Positions 8,113-16,407 of a DNA stretch of 36,674 nt are shown piece by piece. Numbering within the stretch: the first letter of the stretch is position 1; each line of letters begins with the position of its first letter. The stretch lies in the NCBI GenBank assembly GCA_001464165.1, contig LNEX01000099.1, positions 1-36,674 of the forward strand. Reading direction: 5' to 3'. The translations under genes and the position numbers were made by a program. The DNA comes from a bacterium Ga0077546. GTDB taxonomy: Bacteria > Cyanobacteriota > Vampirovibrionia > Obscuribacterales > Obscuribacteraceae. The notes below the pieces were generated by a model. The model worked only from the letters and a program-made list of their open reading frames with translations. It was not told the DNA's origin and made no database searches.

Positions 8113-10674
8113 ATGCCCAATAATTCACAGCCTCCAACCATTCAGCCAGAGATAACAATTTTTGCTGTAGTCTCAATCATTATTGCCATTTTGGTTTTTA
8201 TACTCTACCTGCCAACGCTATCAGCACCAGCGCTCTACGATGAACACTATCTGTTAGCCTGGTGGAAAAACCTTCTTCAAATCGGTCTATTTAGCCGTGA
8301 AAGTCTGGCATTTTTGAGCTTTTCCGGCTGCGACTGGCGGGATGGCAACGGCCCTTACGGAAATCTAGCAAGTCTTTGCTTGAGCGCCATCACCGCTGGA
8401 AAAATCGGACTGATTCACAGTGCCACCGTAGCCTTGCACCTGGGTAACAGCCTGTTGCTTTTTGCTGCCAGCCTGAAAGCACAGAACCTAAAAGAGAGCC
8501 AAACAACAGACATAAGCTTGGCTTATATTGCCACGGCAGCAATTGCAGCACTACTGTTTGCTATCAGCCCCCTGGCACCAGAGGCAGTATCATGGCTGGG
8601 CGGCTTCCCTCTGCAGATTGGTACTACTTTTAGCCTAATCGGCTTTTTGCTGCTCTGCTTTTCTATTTCAGAAAAGAGCAGCAAAAAGCGCAGCATTGCA
8701 CTCAGTGCAACTGCCGCTAGCTTGGCTATGATAGCTTCGCTGTGTTCAGTCCATTTAGCAGCCGTAGTATTTTTCCCTGCTATCTGCATTTTTTTTGCAA
8801 GAAGAAACTTAGCCAGTCAAAAGGATTCCAGCAAACAGAAAACCACTCAGATAGTGCTAATCGTTTACTTAATTGGGGCATCCGCCGGAGCAATTTACTC
8901 AAGCTTCAATTGCCTCTTAACTCCGTCAAGTCTTCCAGCAAAAGTTATAGCCCTCGAGCAGACTAAAGTAGAGCAGGCCGAAGTCAACGAACTCTCAGTG
9001 CTGAGTAAACCCCTAGGGAACATAAGCGCACTTCTTTTGCCAATCAACAGGTCAATCAACAAGAACTACAACAAGACTTTCAAACTCAGCTATTTAATGA
9101 TTCCCACACCGCTGGTCTTTTCTCTTATTGCCCTAATGATAAGTATTCAATTTCGCAATCGCATCGGTATCACCGTAGGCCTAGCTTTCATTTACTTGTT
9201 ATTAAATAGAGACCTTGTAGACCGTGAAACCCTTGTTGGCGCACGCTGGCTTTATCCTATATTGCCAACCTTTAGTTTTCTTGTAGCTTCAACTCTCGCT
9301 AGCCCTCTCTTTATTCAATGGAATAAGATCGAAAGCAATCAAATCAGCCGCACAATCAAAGCGCTTGTGTGCCTTTTATTAGTGGTTCCAACTCTACTGT
9401 TTATAATTCCCTTAACCCACACTCAAATTTCATCCTATAAGTCACAAGGAAAACTCTGGGCCAAGCTCTCTCAGTCAATTGAACTGCTAGGCAGTAGAGA
9501 AAAGAGTGCATACTTAATCCTCCGCAATTTACCCCAAACGCTTTGTATTGCGCCGATAATTTCGCCCTTTGAACCAATCTTGATTGACACCTCAGAAAAG
9601 CTTCCGAGAAGCCAAAATATCTCAGCCGGAGCCTTAAAAGACAGCCTCAGAGACAAAAGCCGCGATGCAAGAATAGGTAATATTGCTTTTCACTTTGAGA
9701 AGCATTTAGTTGACTTGGTCAAAACCGATTTCGATGTTACTAATGAAAATTTTGACGACTCTTTGACCGCTCAGCAAATAGCCAAGCGGGTTACACCACC
9801 TCTTGAGTTTTATCACGGCACAGTCAAACTCGATAGCACAGGTGAAAATCTGCTACTCGAAAGCGGCAATACCAATGGTGCAGCAGTGCGCATTGATTGC
9901 GAAGGCATGAGCCCTGTAAGAGGAGACTACTTATATGTCGAAGCCAAAATTGACGGCCCCCCAATGAAACCCCATACTCCGGTTGAATTGCACTGGCTAA
10001 CAAACTGGAACAGCGAATGGGAGCCACGCGACCGTAAAACCCAAGTCGATGCTTTTAGCAACGACAATCAATATCACCGCTATTTCTTTCCATTGAGAAG
10101 TACCAGCTGGTCTACCAATGGTTTCCCCTCTTACATCATGTTAGGCTTCCCAGCCGGCGCCAATGTAGCAGTTAAGTCAATCGGCGTTACTGGCGCAACT
10201 ACAACCAATGCAGAAGCAGTAGTGCCACCACCAGCACCACTATTGACTGCTCAAGCGAGCATAGCCCAAAGCCCTGACAAGAGGCGTTTTTCGGCCTTCA
10301 GCTTTAATTATCCAGATCTCAAAGACCTAGGACTTACCGCCGTTTATGGCCGCGATAATTCTTTGATGCTGAACTATGACGCCAGTAAATTAGAGTCAGC
10401 AACTGCTGTAAAATTTGAAATCGGATTAGGCAATAGCAAATTCAAGGCAGACAATGCTGAATATCCAGATGCCAGCTCCACAACAATTGACAACAAAGAT
10501 GCCAAAGGCACCCTCGTACTGAAACACACAGACCAGCCCATGGCCTCAAAAACATCATCAACTGGCACGGTTTTTCCTATTCGAGTATTTGCCCTTGATC
10601 AAGCCGGTAAAATCATTGGCCGATCAAGTGATTCGGTGCATTGTTTAATTGATTGGAATTTGTCAGCTAAATAG
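8113..10674 (+). CDS. GT-C-like multi-spanning membrane protein with C-terminal soluble domain
   Basis: The first 450 residues contain about ten to twelve membrane helices and resemble membrane glycosyltransferases of the GT-C fold (PMT/TMTC relatives). Visible marks are an acidic pair after the first helix (LYDEH, D43-E44), the helix HLGNSLLLF, and the segment FAISPLAPEAVSWLGG, which mirrors the HP-x-x-VEAVAW motif of TMTC-type proteins. The C-terminal 350 residues are soluble and beta-rich, with one module (about 560-690) resembling carbohydrate-binding jelly rolls. The expected chemistry would be sugar transfer from a lipid-phosphate donor on the outer face of the membrane. The canonical acidic pair is often DD or DE; activity is unproven. 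It is translated 26 bases after the caspase-like gene and ends 10 bases before UPF0158. Confidence 0.75.
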   Translation: MPNNSQPPTIQPEITIFAVVSIIIAILVFILYLPTLSAPALYDEHYLLAWWKNLLQIGLFSRESLAFLSFSGCDWRDGNGPYGNLASLCLSAITAGKIGLIHSATVALHLGNSLLLFAASLKAQNLKESQTTDISLAYIATAAIAALLFAISPLAPEAVSWLGGFPLQIGTTFSLIGFLLLCFSISEKSSKKRSIALSATAASLAMIASLCSVHLAAVVFFPAICIFFARRNLASQKDSSKQKTTQIVLIVYLIGASAGAIYSSFNCLLTPSSLPAKVIALEQTKVEQAEVNELSVLSKPLGNISALLLPINRSINKNYNKTFKLSYLMIPTPLVFSLIALMISIQFRNRIGITVGLAFIYLLLNRDLVDRETLVGARWLYPILPTFSFLVASTLASPLFIQWNKIESNQISRTIKALVCLLLVVPTLLFIIPLTHTQISSYKSQGKLWAKLSQSIELLGSREKSAYLILRNLPQTLCIAPIISPFEPILIDTSEKLPRSQNISAGALKDSLRDKSRDARIGNIAFHFEKHLVDLVKTDFDVTNENFDDSLTAQQIAKRVTPPLEFYHGTVKLDSTGENLLLESGNTNGAAVRIDCEGMSPVRGDYLYVEAKIDGPPMKPHTPVELHWLTNWNSEWEPRDRKTQVDAFSNDNQYHRYFFPLRSTSWSTNGFPSYIMLGFPAGANVAVKSIGVTGATTTNAEAVVPPPAPLLTAQASIAQSPDKRRFSAFSFNYPDLKDLGLTAVYGRDNSLMLNYDASKLESATAVKFEIGLGNSKFKADNAEYPDASSTTIDNKDAKGTLVLKHTDQPMASKTSSTGTVFPIRVFALDQAGKIIGRSSDSVHCLIDWNLSAK

Positions 10675-10684
10675 AGAGGCTACA

Positions 10685-11203
10685 ATGAGTTCAGGTAAAC
10701 CACAATCACAATTCGATAACTTCGACGATGACGATTTAGATGAACTAGATGAAGACGAAGAAACATTCAAAGAAGAACTGGTCTTCGACTTGGAAGCCCT
10801 AGTGCACGCCTGGCAAGACGATGCACCAGACAATAACTATTATCTTGATACCAGAAATGGTTCAGTCAAATTAGTGCATCAAAATCTATACGACCTAAAA
10901 CAACTGACAGACGAAATTGAGAAACACAAAGAGCGTTATTTATATTTGCCAAAGCCTGCGCCAAATCAACTCAAAGACGATCTACGTGACTTTCAAAATA
11001 CAATCGAAAATAAGAGTCTGCAGCCAATTCTGGACATGGCGCTTGTTAGTCCACACCCTTTAGCTGGGTTCAACAAAGTATTGTCCAGCCACCCAGAAGA
11101 ACTAGCACGACTAAAAGAATTTAGAGAGAGCAGAGTGCGCTTGCGTATAAAGCAGTGGTTCGAAGCTAACTCACTGACAAACCGCTGGGACGAGCAGATC
11201 TAA
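10685..11203 (+). CDS. UPF0158 family protein
   Basis: ATG at 10685 has AGAGAGG seven bases upstream; an earlier in-frame TTG would overlap the previous gene and lacks this site. The 172-residue protein starts with a strongly acidic Asp/Glu tract and continues with the UPF0158 pattern: FDLEALVHAW, YYLDTRNG, and a C-terminal helix with RVRLRIKQWFE. The family has no proven function. No signal peptide or membrane helix is present, so it is cytoplasmic. Position directly after the GT-C-like gene suggests co-expression with the caspase cluster, although the link may be incidental. Confidence 0.85.
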   Translation: MSSGKPQSQFDNFDDDDLDELDEDEETFKEELVFDLEALVHAWQDDAPDNNYYLDTRNGSVKLVHQNLYDLKQLTDEIEKHKERYLYLPKPAPNQLKDDLRDFQNTIENKSLQPILDMALVSPHPLAGFNKVLSSHPEELARLKEFRESRVRLRIKQWFEANSLTNRWDEQI

Positions 11204-11235
11204 GGTGAACAGGCTAGAAGAGCCAAAATCTGGTT

Positions 11236-11454
11236 CTAAGTACTGACGCTATATTTGTTCAAGGCAGATCCTACGCCGCGCTCTGGCAATGCTGGACCTC
11301 GCACAACCTTAATTGCTGACCAGGGTAAATAAAGAGTTTCATTCTCGCGACGAAGGCAGAGATATGTGCCCTGATCGGCCATAGCAACTTCACCATCAAC
11401 TTGCTCGCCGCTCATTAAGAGAACGGTCACTGAGGTGTTCATGGGAATGGCCAT
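11236..11454 (-). CDS. Small LSm/SH3-like beta-barrel protein
   Basis: This 72-residue ORF has GGAG seven bases before its ATG. The pattern VTVLLMSGEQVDGEVAM, then TYLCLR and TLYLPWSAIKVV alternates short strands in the way of LSm-like or small SH3-like barrels, where the last strand carries L-P-x-x-x-I. No family name can be given. It faces the UPF0158 gene tail to tail across 32 bases. Similar strand order is seen in the interrupted N-terminus of the beta-propeller gene at 35101-35259. RNA or peptide binding is possible but not shown. Confidence 0.6.
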   Translation of the reverse strand: MAIPMNTSVTVLLMSGEQVDGEVAMADQGTYLCLRRENETLYLPWSAIKVVRGPALPERGVGSALNKYSVST

Positions 11455-11594
11455 TAGTACTCCATTTACTTTGCGCGAAAACAGCTAGACAGATGATACA
11501 TTCCACACTTGCCCTGCAAGATAAACAACACGGCAAAATACTATATCAGAAGCCTTGGCCATAAACACTGACTCAGTAATCACGTAGCTCAAGC

Positions 11595-13721
11595 TCATAC
11601 TGTCTGACTAGTACCAGCTTGACGATTTCTGATTTCTTCTATTGCCAAATAGTTCGTTGAACCACCAGTCTTCTGACCTACCTCATTCAAGGCATAACCA
11701 CTCAGGCCAGACTTGGCTGCATCGTCCATAGCAACTAACTTAGGAGCTATCACACCGATAGCACTCTCTAAAGCACCCTTAGCAGCTAGACACTGACCAA
11801 AGCCAGCAAAGTTACCACTGGTCAAGCAAGCATTCATGGCCGCAACAATACTGCCATAGGCACCATAACAAGCGCTTAGGCCACCGGCCGACACTGTGGC
11901 AGGATTTCCAGCCTTAGCAGAGAGGGCGCTAGCCACACTTGTGGCATTGGCAGAAGCAGAAGTTGCAGCAGCTTCGGAAGCTTGAATGGCACCAGGCGAA
12001 GAATTAGACAAGCGTACGCCGTCGGAGTAACTGATGTCACCATAATTGTTTACGTGAACTTTGCCACCAAACAATTCCGTACCGTCATCTGAGAATTTGA
12101 ATGAATTGTCGGCCGCCTGGTATGTATTAGTATTGAGATCGTAGGTTGTAAGAACCTTACCTTCAGCGTCTTTCTGAACGAACAAACGCTCTGGATTATC
12201 ATGATCAATCTCGCTCTGAGAAATGAGCTTGCCATCAGCGCCAACGAACTTTGTCTGTTCGACACCGTTGGCATCAGCACTGACACTGATGATCTTCTTG
12301 CCGCTAGCAGCTGTTTGCTCTGTAGTCGTCTGCCCTGTAGCAGCATCGGTCTTGAATACAGCGCTGCTACCAGCCATGGTAATACGTCCATCTGGCGAAA
12401 CAACTAAGCCAGGAACCTTCTTCGCCATCTCTTCAGCTGTGCCACGCTCTAAAATCTTACCAGTGGCATCAACGTGGATAGCTTGTTTTGTTCTTGGATC
12501 AAATACGTATGAACTCTTATCTTCAAGAATGGCAACTTGCTTGCCGTCCACGCGACCGAAAGTAACCTTTCCATCCGGAGAAGCAGTTAAATCGAAGTTC
12601 TCGCCAGTATCAACTCTGTTGTGCCTGCCACGATGAAATGGTAACTCTCCAGGCCGATTGATATCTACCCTTTGGCCGCGGTGGTAGAGCCTTTCTAACT
12701 CATCAAGCCTTTGACTAATTTCTTTCTTATCGGCCTCGCCTCGAACCTCGGCAATCTGATCATTAACCACCGAGAAGTACGAGCCATCAGGTCTTCTGCC
12801 AAATTTCGTTCCATCAGGATTGCTAACGACTTGAGAGCCATCCGCTAGACGATTGAACTTTCGATTCGTCTCTGTATCGACGATCTCGCTAGTTCTTGTC
12901 TGCCTGTCGTAGGTTGTCTGAATTTTGTCGAAAGTGCGTGTGCAAGCTGTATCAGATATTTTGCAAACATCACCATCATTCTTCTTCGTTAGAAATTCAT
13001 AGAGACCGTCTTCTTTCTCAACTGCCTTGTATTGATATGTTGTGCTGTCGAGTTTGACTTCACTAAAGCTATCAAGGATCTTATCGGCTTTCTCGGCTTT
13101 CTCGGCCCAAAAAGTATCTTTAATCCACTTTCCAGCTTCAGTAGTCTTGTCACCAAGCCAGCCCCAAAGGCCTCCGCCTTCCTTGGCGGGTTCGTTAGCT
13201 TTGACAGCCTCTGGTGTCTTCAGTTCTAAAGCAGCTTCAGTTTTCTTGGCATCATAGCCTGCAATTGGAGCCCCCAGGTCTAAGAAACCATTACTCTCCA
13301 CTTTCGGCTTAGCTAAAGCTTCAATGGCCTTGGGGTCAGCCGATTTGTCAGGCTGTCTGATGTTCCAGAGAGCTGAGACTGTATTGCCAACACCATCATA
13401 AATTCGGTTGAAGAGACTTTCTTCTTCAGGTTTCTTCGCTGCTTCTTCAGGTTTCTTGGCTACTTCTTCAGGTTTCTTCGCAGCGTCTTCAGGTTTCTTC
13501 GCAGCGTCTTCAGGTTTCTTTGCAGCGTCTTCAGGCTTGTTGGCTGCGTCTTCAGGCTTCTTCCCGGCATCATCAGTCTTACCTGGTTTTGTGGCATCAG
13601 CCACTTCAGTCTTCATTTTGTCGAGGGCGCCATCAGCAGCAGCTTTCTCTTTTTTGGACGCATCAGTTTCGACCGCTGGCTTGGCGGTGTTATCAGTCGC
13701 AGGCTTTACAGCTTCTGTCAT
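11595..13721 (-). CDS. Large repeat-rich hypothetical protein with KPEDAA heptads
   Basis: The 708-residue protein is not recognised. Residues 54-100 are seven near-perfect heptads of the KKPEDAA type, giving a charged, Pro-containing extended rod. Residues 235-570 are built of short beta-hairpin-like units rich in D-G (DGSQVVSNPDGTKFG, PDGSYFSVV, VSPDGRITMA), recalling RHS/YD or beta-solenoid repeats. The last 130 residues are Ala/Gly/Ser-rich with three cysteines and could be helical. No signal peptide or membrane helix is seen at the start. An AGG lies a few bases before ATG and a GGAG further up. Opposite-strand ORFs here are by-products of the repeats. The architecture fits a surface or structural protein, but that is speculation. 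Confidence 0.8.
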   Translation of the reverse strand: MTEAVKPATDNTAKPAVETDASKKEKAAADGALDKMKTEVADATKPGKTDDAGKKPEDAANKPEDAAKKPEDAAKKPEDAAKKPEEVAKKPEEAAKKPEEESLFNRIYDGVGNTVSALWNIRQPDKSADPKAIEALAKPKVESNGFLDLGAPIAGYDAKKTEAALELKTPEAVKANEPAKEGGGLWGWLGDKTTEAGKWIKDTFWAEKAEKADKILDSFSEVKLDSTTYQYKAVEKEDGLYEFLTKKNDGDVCKISDTACTRTFDKIQTTYDRQTRTSEIVDTETNRKFNRLADGSQVVSNPDGTKFGRRPDGSYFSVVNDQIAEVRGEADKKEISQRLDELERLYHRGQRVDINRPGELPFHRGRHNRVDTGENFDLTASPDGKVTFGRVDGKQVAILEDKSSYVFDPRTKQAIHVDATGKILERGTAEEMAKKVPGLVVSPDGRITMAGSSAVFKTDAATGQTTTEQTAASGKKIISVSADANGVEQTKFVGADGKLISQSEIDHDNPERLFVQKDAEGKVLTTYDLNTNTYQAADNSFKFSDDGTELFGGKVHVNNYGDISYSDGVRLSNSSPGAIQASEAAATSASANATSVASALSAKAGNPATVSAGGLSACYGAYGSIVAAMNACLTSGNFAGFGQCLAAKGALESAIGVIAPKLVAMDDAAKSGLSGYALNEVGQKTGGSTNYLAIEEIRNRQAGTSQTV
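13422..13562 (-). repeat. 21-bp tandem repeats encoding KPEDAA heptads
   Basis: Seven consecutive 21-bp units encode the heptad K/N-K-P-E-(D/E)-x-A. Units are nearly identical at the DNA level, with variation mostly at GAC/GAA and third positions. The array preserves frame, so slippage would lengthen or shorten the rod. Confidence 0.9.
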
Positions 13722-14102
13722 GACCTGGTGAAACTCCTAGAAATACTAACCGTTTGAATAATTAGTATTGATGCTGCATTTGAGGGAGGGCAAGTGGTAA
13801 GTGTTCCTATTCTGATTGTCTCAAAACACCTTGTCAACGCGCGACTACGTATTTTCCCCATGCTTTTCTTCGTATTTTTCCCACAAAATTCCAAGAATTA
13901 ATAATATACATGCCCCCAAACTAGCTCAATAAAACCGCTGAACTTACTTAAATAGGGCCAGATGCGGGAAATTGGGCCGTCTTGCTATAGAATTGCTACT
14001 ACGCCATCGTATAGACAGAATCAGGTTATATCTAGAAGGCTAAACATAAGACCAATCTCAGGACCTAAGACAGAGTAATAAGACAAAGGAAGACCGGGAT
14101 CG
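13722..14102. other. Divergent intergenic region of 381 bases
   Basis: This stretch separates the repeat protein (minus) from the lipoprotein (plus) and should hold both promoters. I see no ORF with a ribosome site. It is AT-rich in its centre, with a perfect inverted repeat at 13742-13769 and TATAGA-type boxes near 13986 and 14010 that lack a good -35 partner. No RNA gene is recognised. Confidence 0.6.
13742..13769. promoter_or_regulatory. 8-bp inverted repeat upstream of the repeat-protein gene
   Basis: AATACTAA at 13742 and TTAGTATT at 13762 are perfect reverse complements separated by 12 bases, 20 bases before the start codon of the 708-residue protein. It could be an operator or a leader hairpin. 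The AT-rich stem is weak, which favours a protein-binding site. Confidence 0.3.
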
Positions 14103-15038
14103 ATGACAGTGACTAACTTTGCCCCAGGACAGTTCAAATCGAAGCTAGCAGCGCGAGTCGCACGACTAGGCCTTACTATCATCATGAGTTCAGTGACAGT
14201 GCTGACCTTAGCTGGCTGCCAGACTGTTAAGCTCTCGCCAACAACCTCACAGCCAAGTGGTGGAGGCAATGCTGCCGCTGCAATTCCGGTAGCTGGCAAC
14301 TGGCAGGTCTCCTACTCCGTAGGCGGTGAAACCCAATCAGCTCACATGAACATTAGCCAGAGCGGCAATTCATTTCAGGGCGTCGGAGTAGACGATAGTA
14401 CCCAAGGCAATTTTGTCATCGACGCCGGCGTTATCAACGGCAAATCAATCACTTTTCACAAGCGCTACCACGTAGAAGAAAATCCCAATTTGCCGCCGAT
14501 CATTTATATAGGCAGTTTTGAGATGGCCAAGACAGCCGAATATAGCGGCCCATATATGTCAGGCACCTACAAGGTAAACAAGAACGGCCAACTAGTAGAG
14601 GGGCAATGGGACGCTCAAATAGATGGCGGTGGGGCTGCCACTGCTACCCCAACTACTCAACAGCCTGAGGCACCGCAGGCTGGCTCCAATCGGCGGCCAC
14701 ATCTGTCAGGCAAATGGGACGCGGGTTACGAGTTTGAGTTTAAGACTGTTCATGCCAGCATGTATCTTGAACAGGACGGCACCAAGATAACCGGACACGG
14801 AATGGACAAGGCAAACAAAGAAGCGTTCAATGTCAAAGGCACTTACACCTATCCTAATATCAAAATGTGGGTGAAGTACTTGCCAGTTAAGGCTGGTCCC
14901 AAAAGTAAGGCAAAACCAGAGCGCACCCTTGAATTTCGAGGCAAAGCGGATGTCGTCAATGAAGCCGAGTATCAAGGCACACGCCTAGAAGGCAAAACCA
15001 ATGGTGGTGGCATCTGGATGGCAGAGCAAGTGAAGTAA
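14103..15038 (+). CDS. Lipoprotein with two related beta-sandwich or lipocalin-like domains
   Basis: The 311-residue protein has a lipoprotein signal peptide ending in LAGC, with C39 as the lipidated residue. Two domains follow (about 62-170 and 195-310), separated by a Pro/Gln/Thr linker. Both start with G-x-W-x-x-x-Y, continue with an extended H-x-(S/N)-(I/M) strand and a GxG segment (FQGVGVD and ITGHGMD), and close with Y-x-G-x-x-x-(S/E)G and a final W. This suggests an internal duplication of an up-and-down barrel such as a lipocalin-like fold. The protein should be anchored in the inner or outer membrane. Ligand unknown. AGGAAG lies about 11 bases before the ATG. Transcription ends at the palindrome at 15059. 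Confidence 0.8.
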   Translation: MTVTNFAPGQFKSKLAARVARLGLTIIMSSVTVLTLAGCQTVKLSPTTSQPSGGGNAAAAIPVAGNWQVSYSVGGETQSAHMNISQSGNSFQGVGVDDSTQGNFVIDAGVINGKSITFHKRYHVEENPNLPPIIYIGSFEMAKTAEYSGPYMSGTYKVNKNGQLVEGQWDAQIDGGGAATATPTTQQPEAPQAGSNRRPHLSGKWDAGYEFEFKTVHASMYLEQDGTKITGHGMDKANKEAFNVKGTYTYPNIKMWVKYLPVKAGPKSKAKPERTLEFRGKADVVNEAEYQGTRLEGKTNGGGIWMAEQVK

Positions 15039-15058
15039 TAACTGAACAAGCTAATTAG

Positions 15059-15104
15059 TTAAAAGCAAAAAATGGTTTCCATGGAAACCATTTTTTGCTT
15101 TTAA
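15059..15104. terminator. 46-bp perfect palindrome, bidirectional terminator
   Basis: Two 23-base arms meet at CCATGG without any mismatch. The stem contains a run of six A on one side and six T on the other, so RNA from either strand ends in a hairpin followed by U. It lies between the convergent lipoprotein and kbl genes, 20 bases after the lipoprotein stop and 39 bases after the kbl stop on the other strand. Confidence 0.85.
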
Positions 15105-15143
15105 AGAGACTAACCAGCCCCTAATCTAGCTGTAAATTAGGTT

Positions 15144-16397
15144 CTAAACAACCCCTAGTTTTTTACCAACGCTGGCAAAAGCTGCCAGTGCCCGGTCAAG
15201 ATCTTCCACTTCATGAGCTGCTGAAATCTGCACCCTGAGTCGCGCTTCGCCATTGGGCACGACTGGATACCAGAGGCCGCGCACATATACACCCTGCTCT
15301 AACAATTGGTTCGACATGTCCATGGCAATCGAAGCTTCACCAACCATGACTGGCACAATCGGGTGAATACCTTCCAAAATTGTGAATCCAAGCCGTTTTA
15401 CTTCTTTTCTAAAGTAATCGGTGTTTTGATGCAACTTCTCAACCAGGCTCGAATCTTCTTCTAATATATTAAGAGCTTCGATAGCCGCAGCGACGATAGC
15501 TGGTGGAAGCGAGTTTGAGAAAGTATAAGGGCGCGATTTTTGCCGCATGAAGTCAATTAGGTGCTTCTTACCGGCAATGAAGCCGCCAGCGGCCCCACCA
15601 AGAGCCTTCCCTAAGGTGCCTGAAATCACATCAATTTTGCCATGCACACCACAGTGTTCAGGAGTACCGCGACCAGTGGCACCAAGAACACCCGTCGAGT
15701 GCGATTCATCGACAAAGAGCAAGGCGTCATTAGTCTTAGCCATTTCAACAAATTCTTGCAAATTAGCATACTCACCTTCCATGCTAAAGACACCGTCAGT
15801 GGCTATCACCGAAAGGCGATAGTCTTTAGCTTTATCTGCCGTTAGCGCCGTGCGCAGTTGCTGAATATTGTTGTGCTTATAGGCATTCAAATCGGTTGTT
15901 TTAACAGCAATACGAGAGAGCCTAATACCATCGATGATACTGGCATGATTGAGCGCATCAGAGTAAATCACGTCGCGATAATCAGTGGCACCAAGCTGGG
16001 CACCTAATAAAGCAGCGAAAAACGCTTCGTTAGCAGCAAAACAAGAAGAGTGCAAAATCGCAGCCTCTGTTCCTAAAAAGCGAGCGATGCGCTCTTCTAA
16101 TTCAAGGTGAATTGGCTGGGTGCCACAAATAAAGCGAACTGAGGCTAAGCCATAACCATACTTATCGAGTCCTTTCTTGGCAGCTTCTACAATTCGGGGA
16201 TGATTTGCCAGACCCAAGTAGTTATTGGAAGCAAGCATCACCTGTGAGCGGCCATTGGCTTGCACCACTCCACCCATTCGACCTTCTACCGGCACTTCAT
16301 ACTTATAGGTCTTAGCCTCTTTGGCTTGGGCAAGCTCGTGTTCAAGGGCTTGATAGAGTGATTTCACTCCCAATTTTTTAGCAACGCTCTGGCTCAT
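15144..16397 (-). CDS. kbl: Glycine C-acetyltransferase (2-amino-3-ketobutyrate CoA ligase)
   Basis: A 417-residue PLP enzyme of the alpha-oxoamine synthase family. The Schiff-base lysine is K264 in GTLGKALGG; the aspartate-containing DESHSTG lies at 230-236 and the cofactor-contacting NHASIIDG at 150-157. It cleaves 2-amino-3-ketobutyrate with CoA to glycine and acetyl-CoA. The ATG has AAGGGG about seven bases upstream. It sits 10 bases after a threonine dehydrogenase-like gene, the classic tdh-kbl arrangement, which separates it from the related 8-amino-7-oxononanoate synthase and serine palmitoyltransferase. Length is slightly above the usual 395-400. Confidence 0.95.
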   Translation of the reverse strand: MSQSVAKKLGVKSLYQALEHELAQAKEAKTYKYEVPVEGRMGGVVQANGRSQVMLASNNYLGLANHPRIVEAAKKGLDKYGYGLASVRFICGTQPIHLELEERIARFLGTEAAILHSSCFAANEAFFAALLGAQLGATDYRDVIYSDALNHASIIDGIRLSRIAVKTTDLNAYKHNNIQQLRTALTADKAKDYRLSVIATDGVFSMEGEYANLQEFVEMAKTNDALLFVDESHSTGVLGATGRGTPEHCGVHGKIDVISGTLGKALGGAAGGFIAGKKHLIDFMRQKSRPYTFSNSLPPAIVAAAIEALNILEEDSSLVEKLHQNTDYFRKEVKRLGFTILEGIHPIVPVMVGEASIAMDMSNQLLEQGVYVRGLWYPVVPNGEARLRVQISAAHEVEDLDRALAAFASVGKKLGVV

Positions 16398-16407
16398 GCT
16401 GCACCCC

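Noticed and set aside
13422..13562. Tandem units considered as a CRISPR array
   Set aside because: Units are contiguous, 21 bases, without spacers, and encode protein heptads.
12050..13731. ORFs on both strands within the 708-residue gene
   Set aside because: They follow from the repeat composition of that gene; the chosen frame is the only long one with domain-like structure.
13971..14020. TATAGA-type boxes as the lipoprotein promoter
   Set aside because: No -35 partner at proper spacing on either candidate, so not annotated as a promoter.
15059..15104. Palindrome considered as an insertion-sequence end or attachment site
   Set aside because: No transposase, integrase or target duplication nearby; position between convergent genes fits a terminator.
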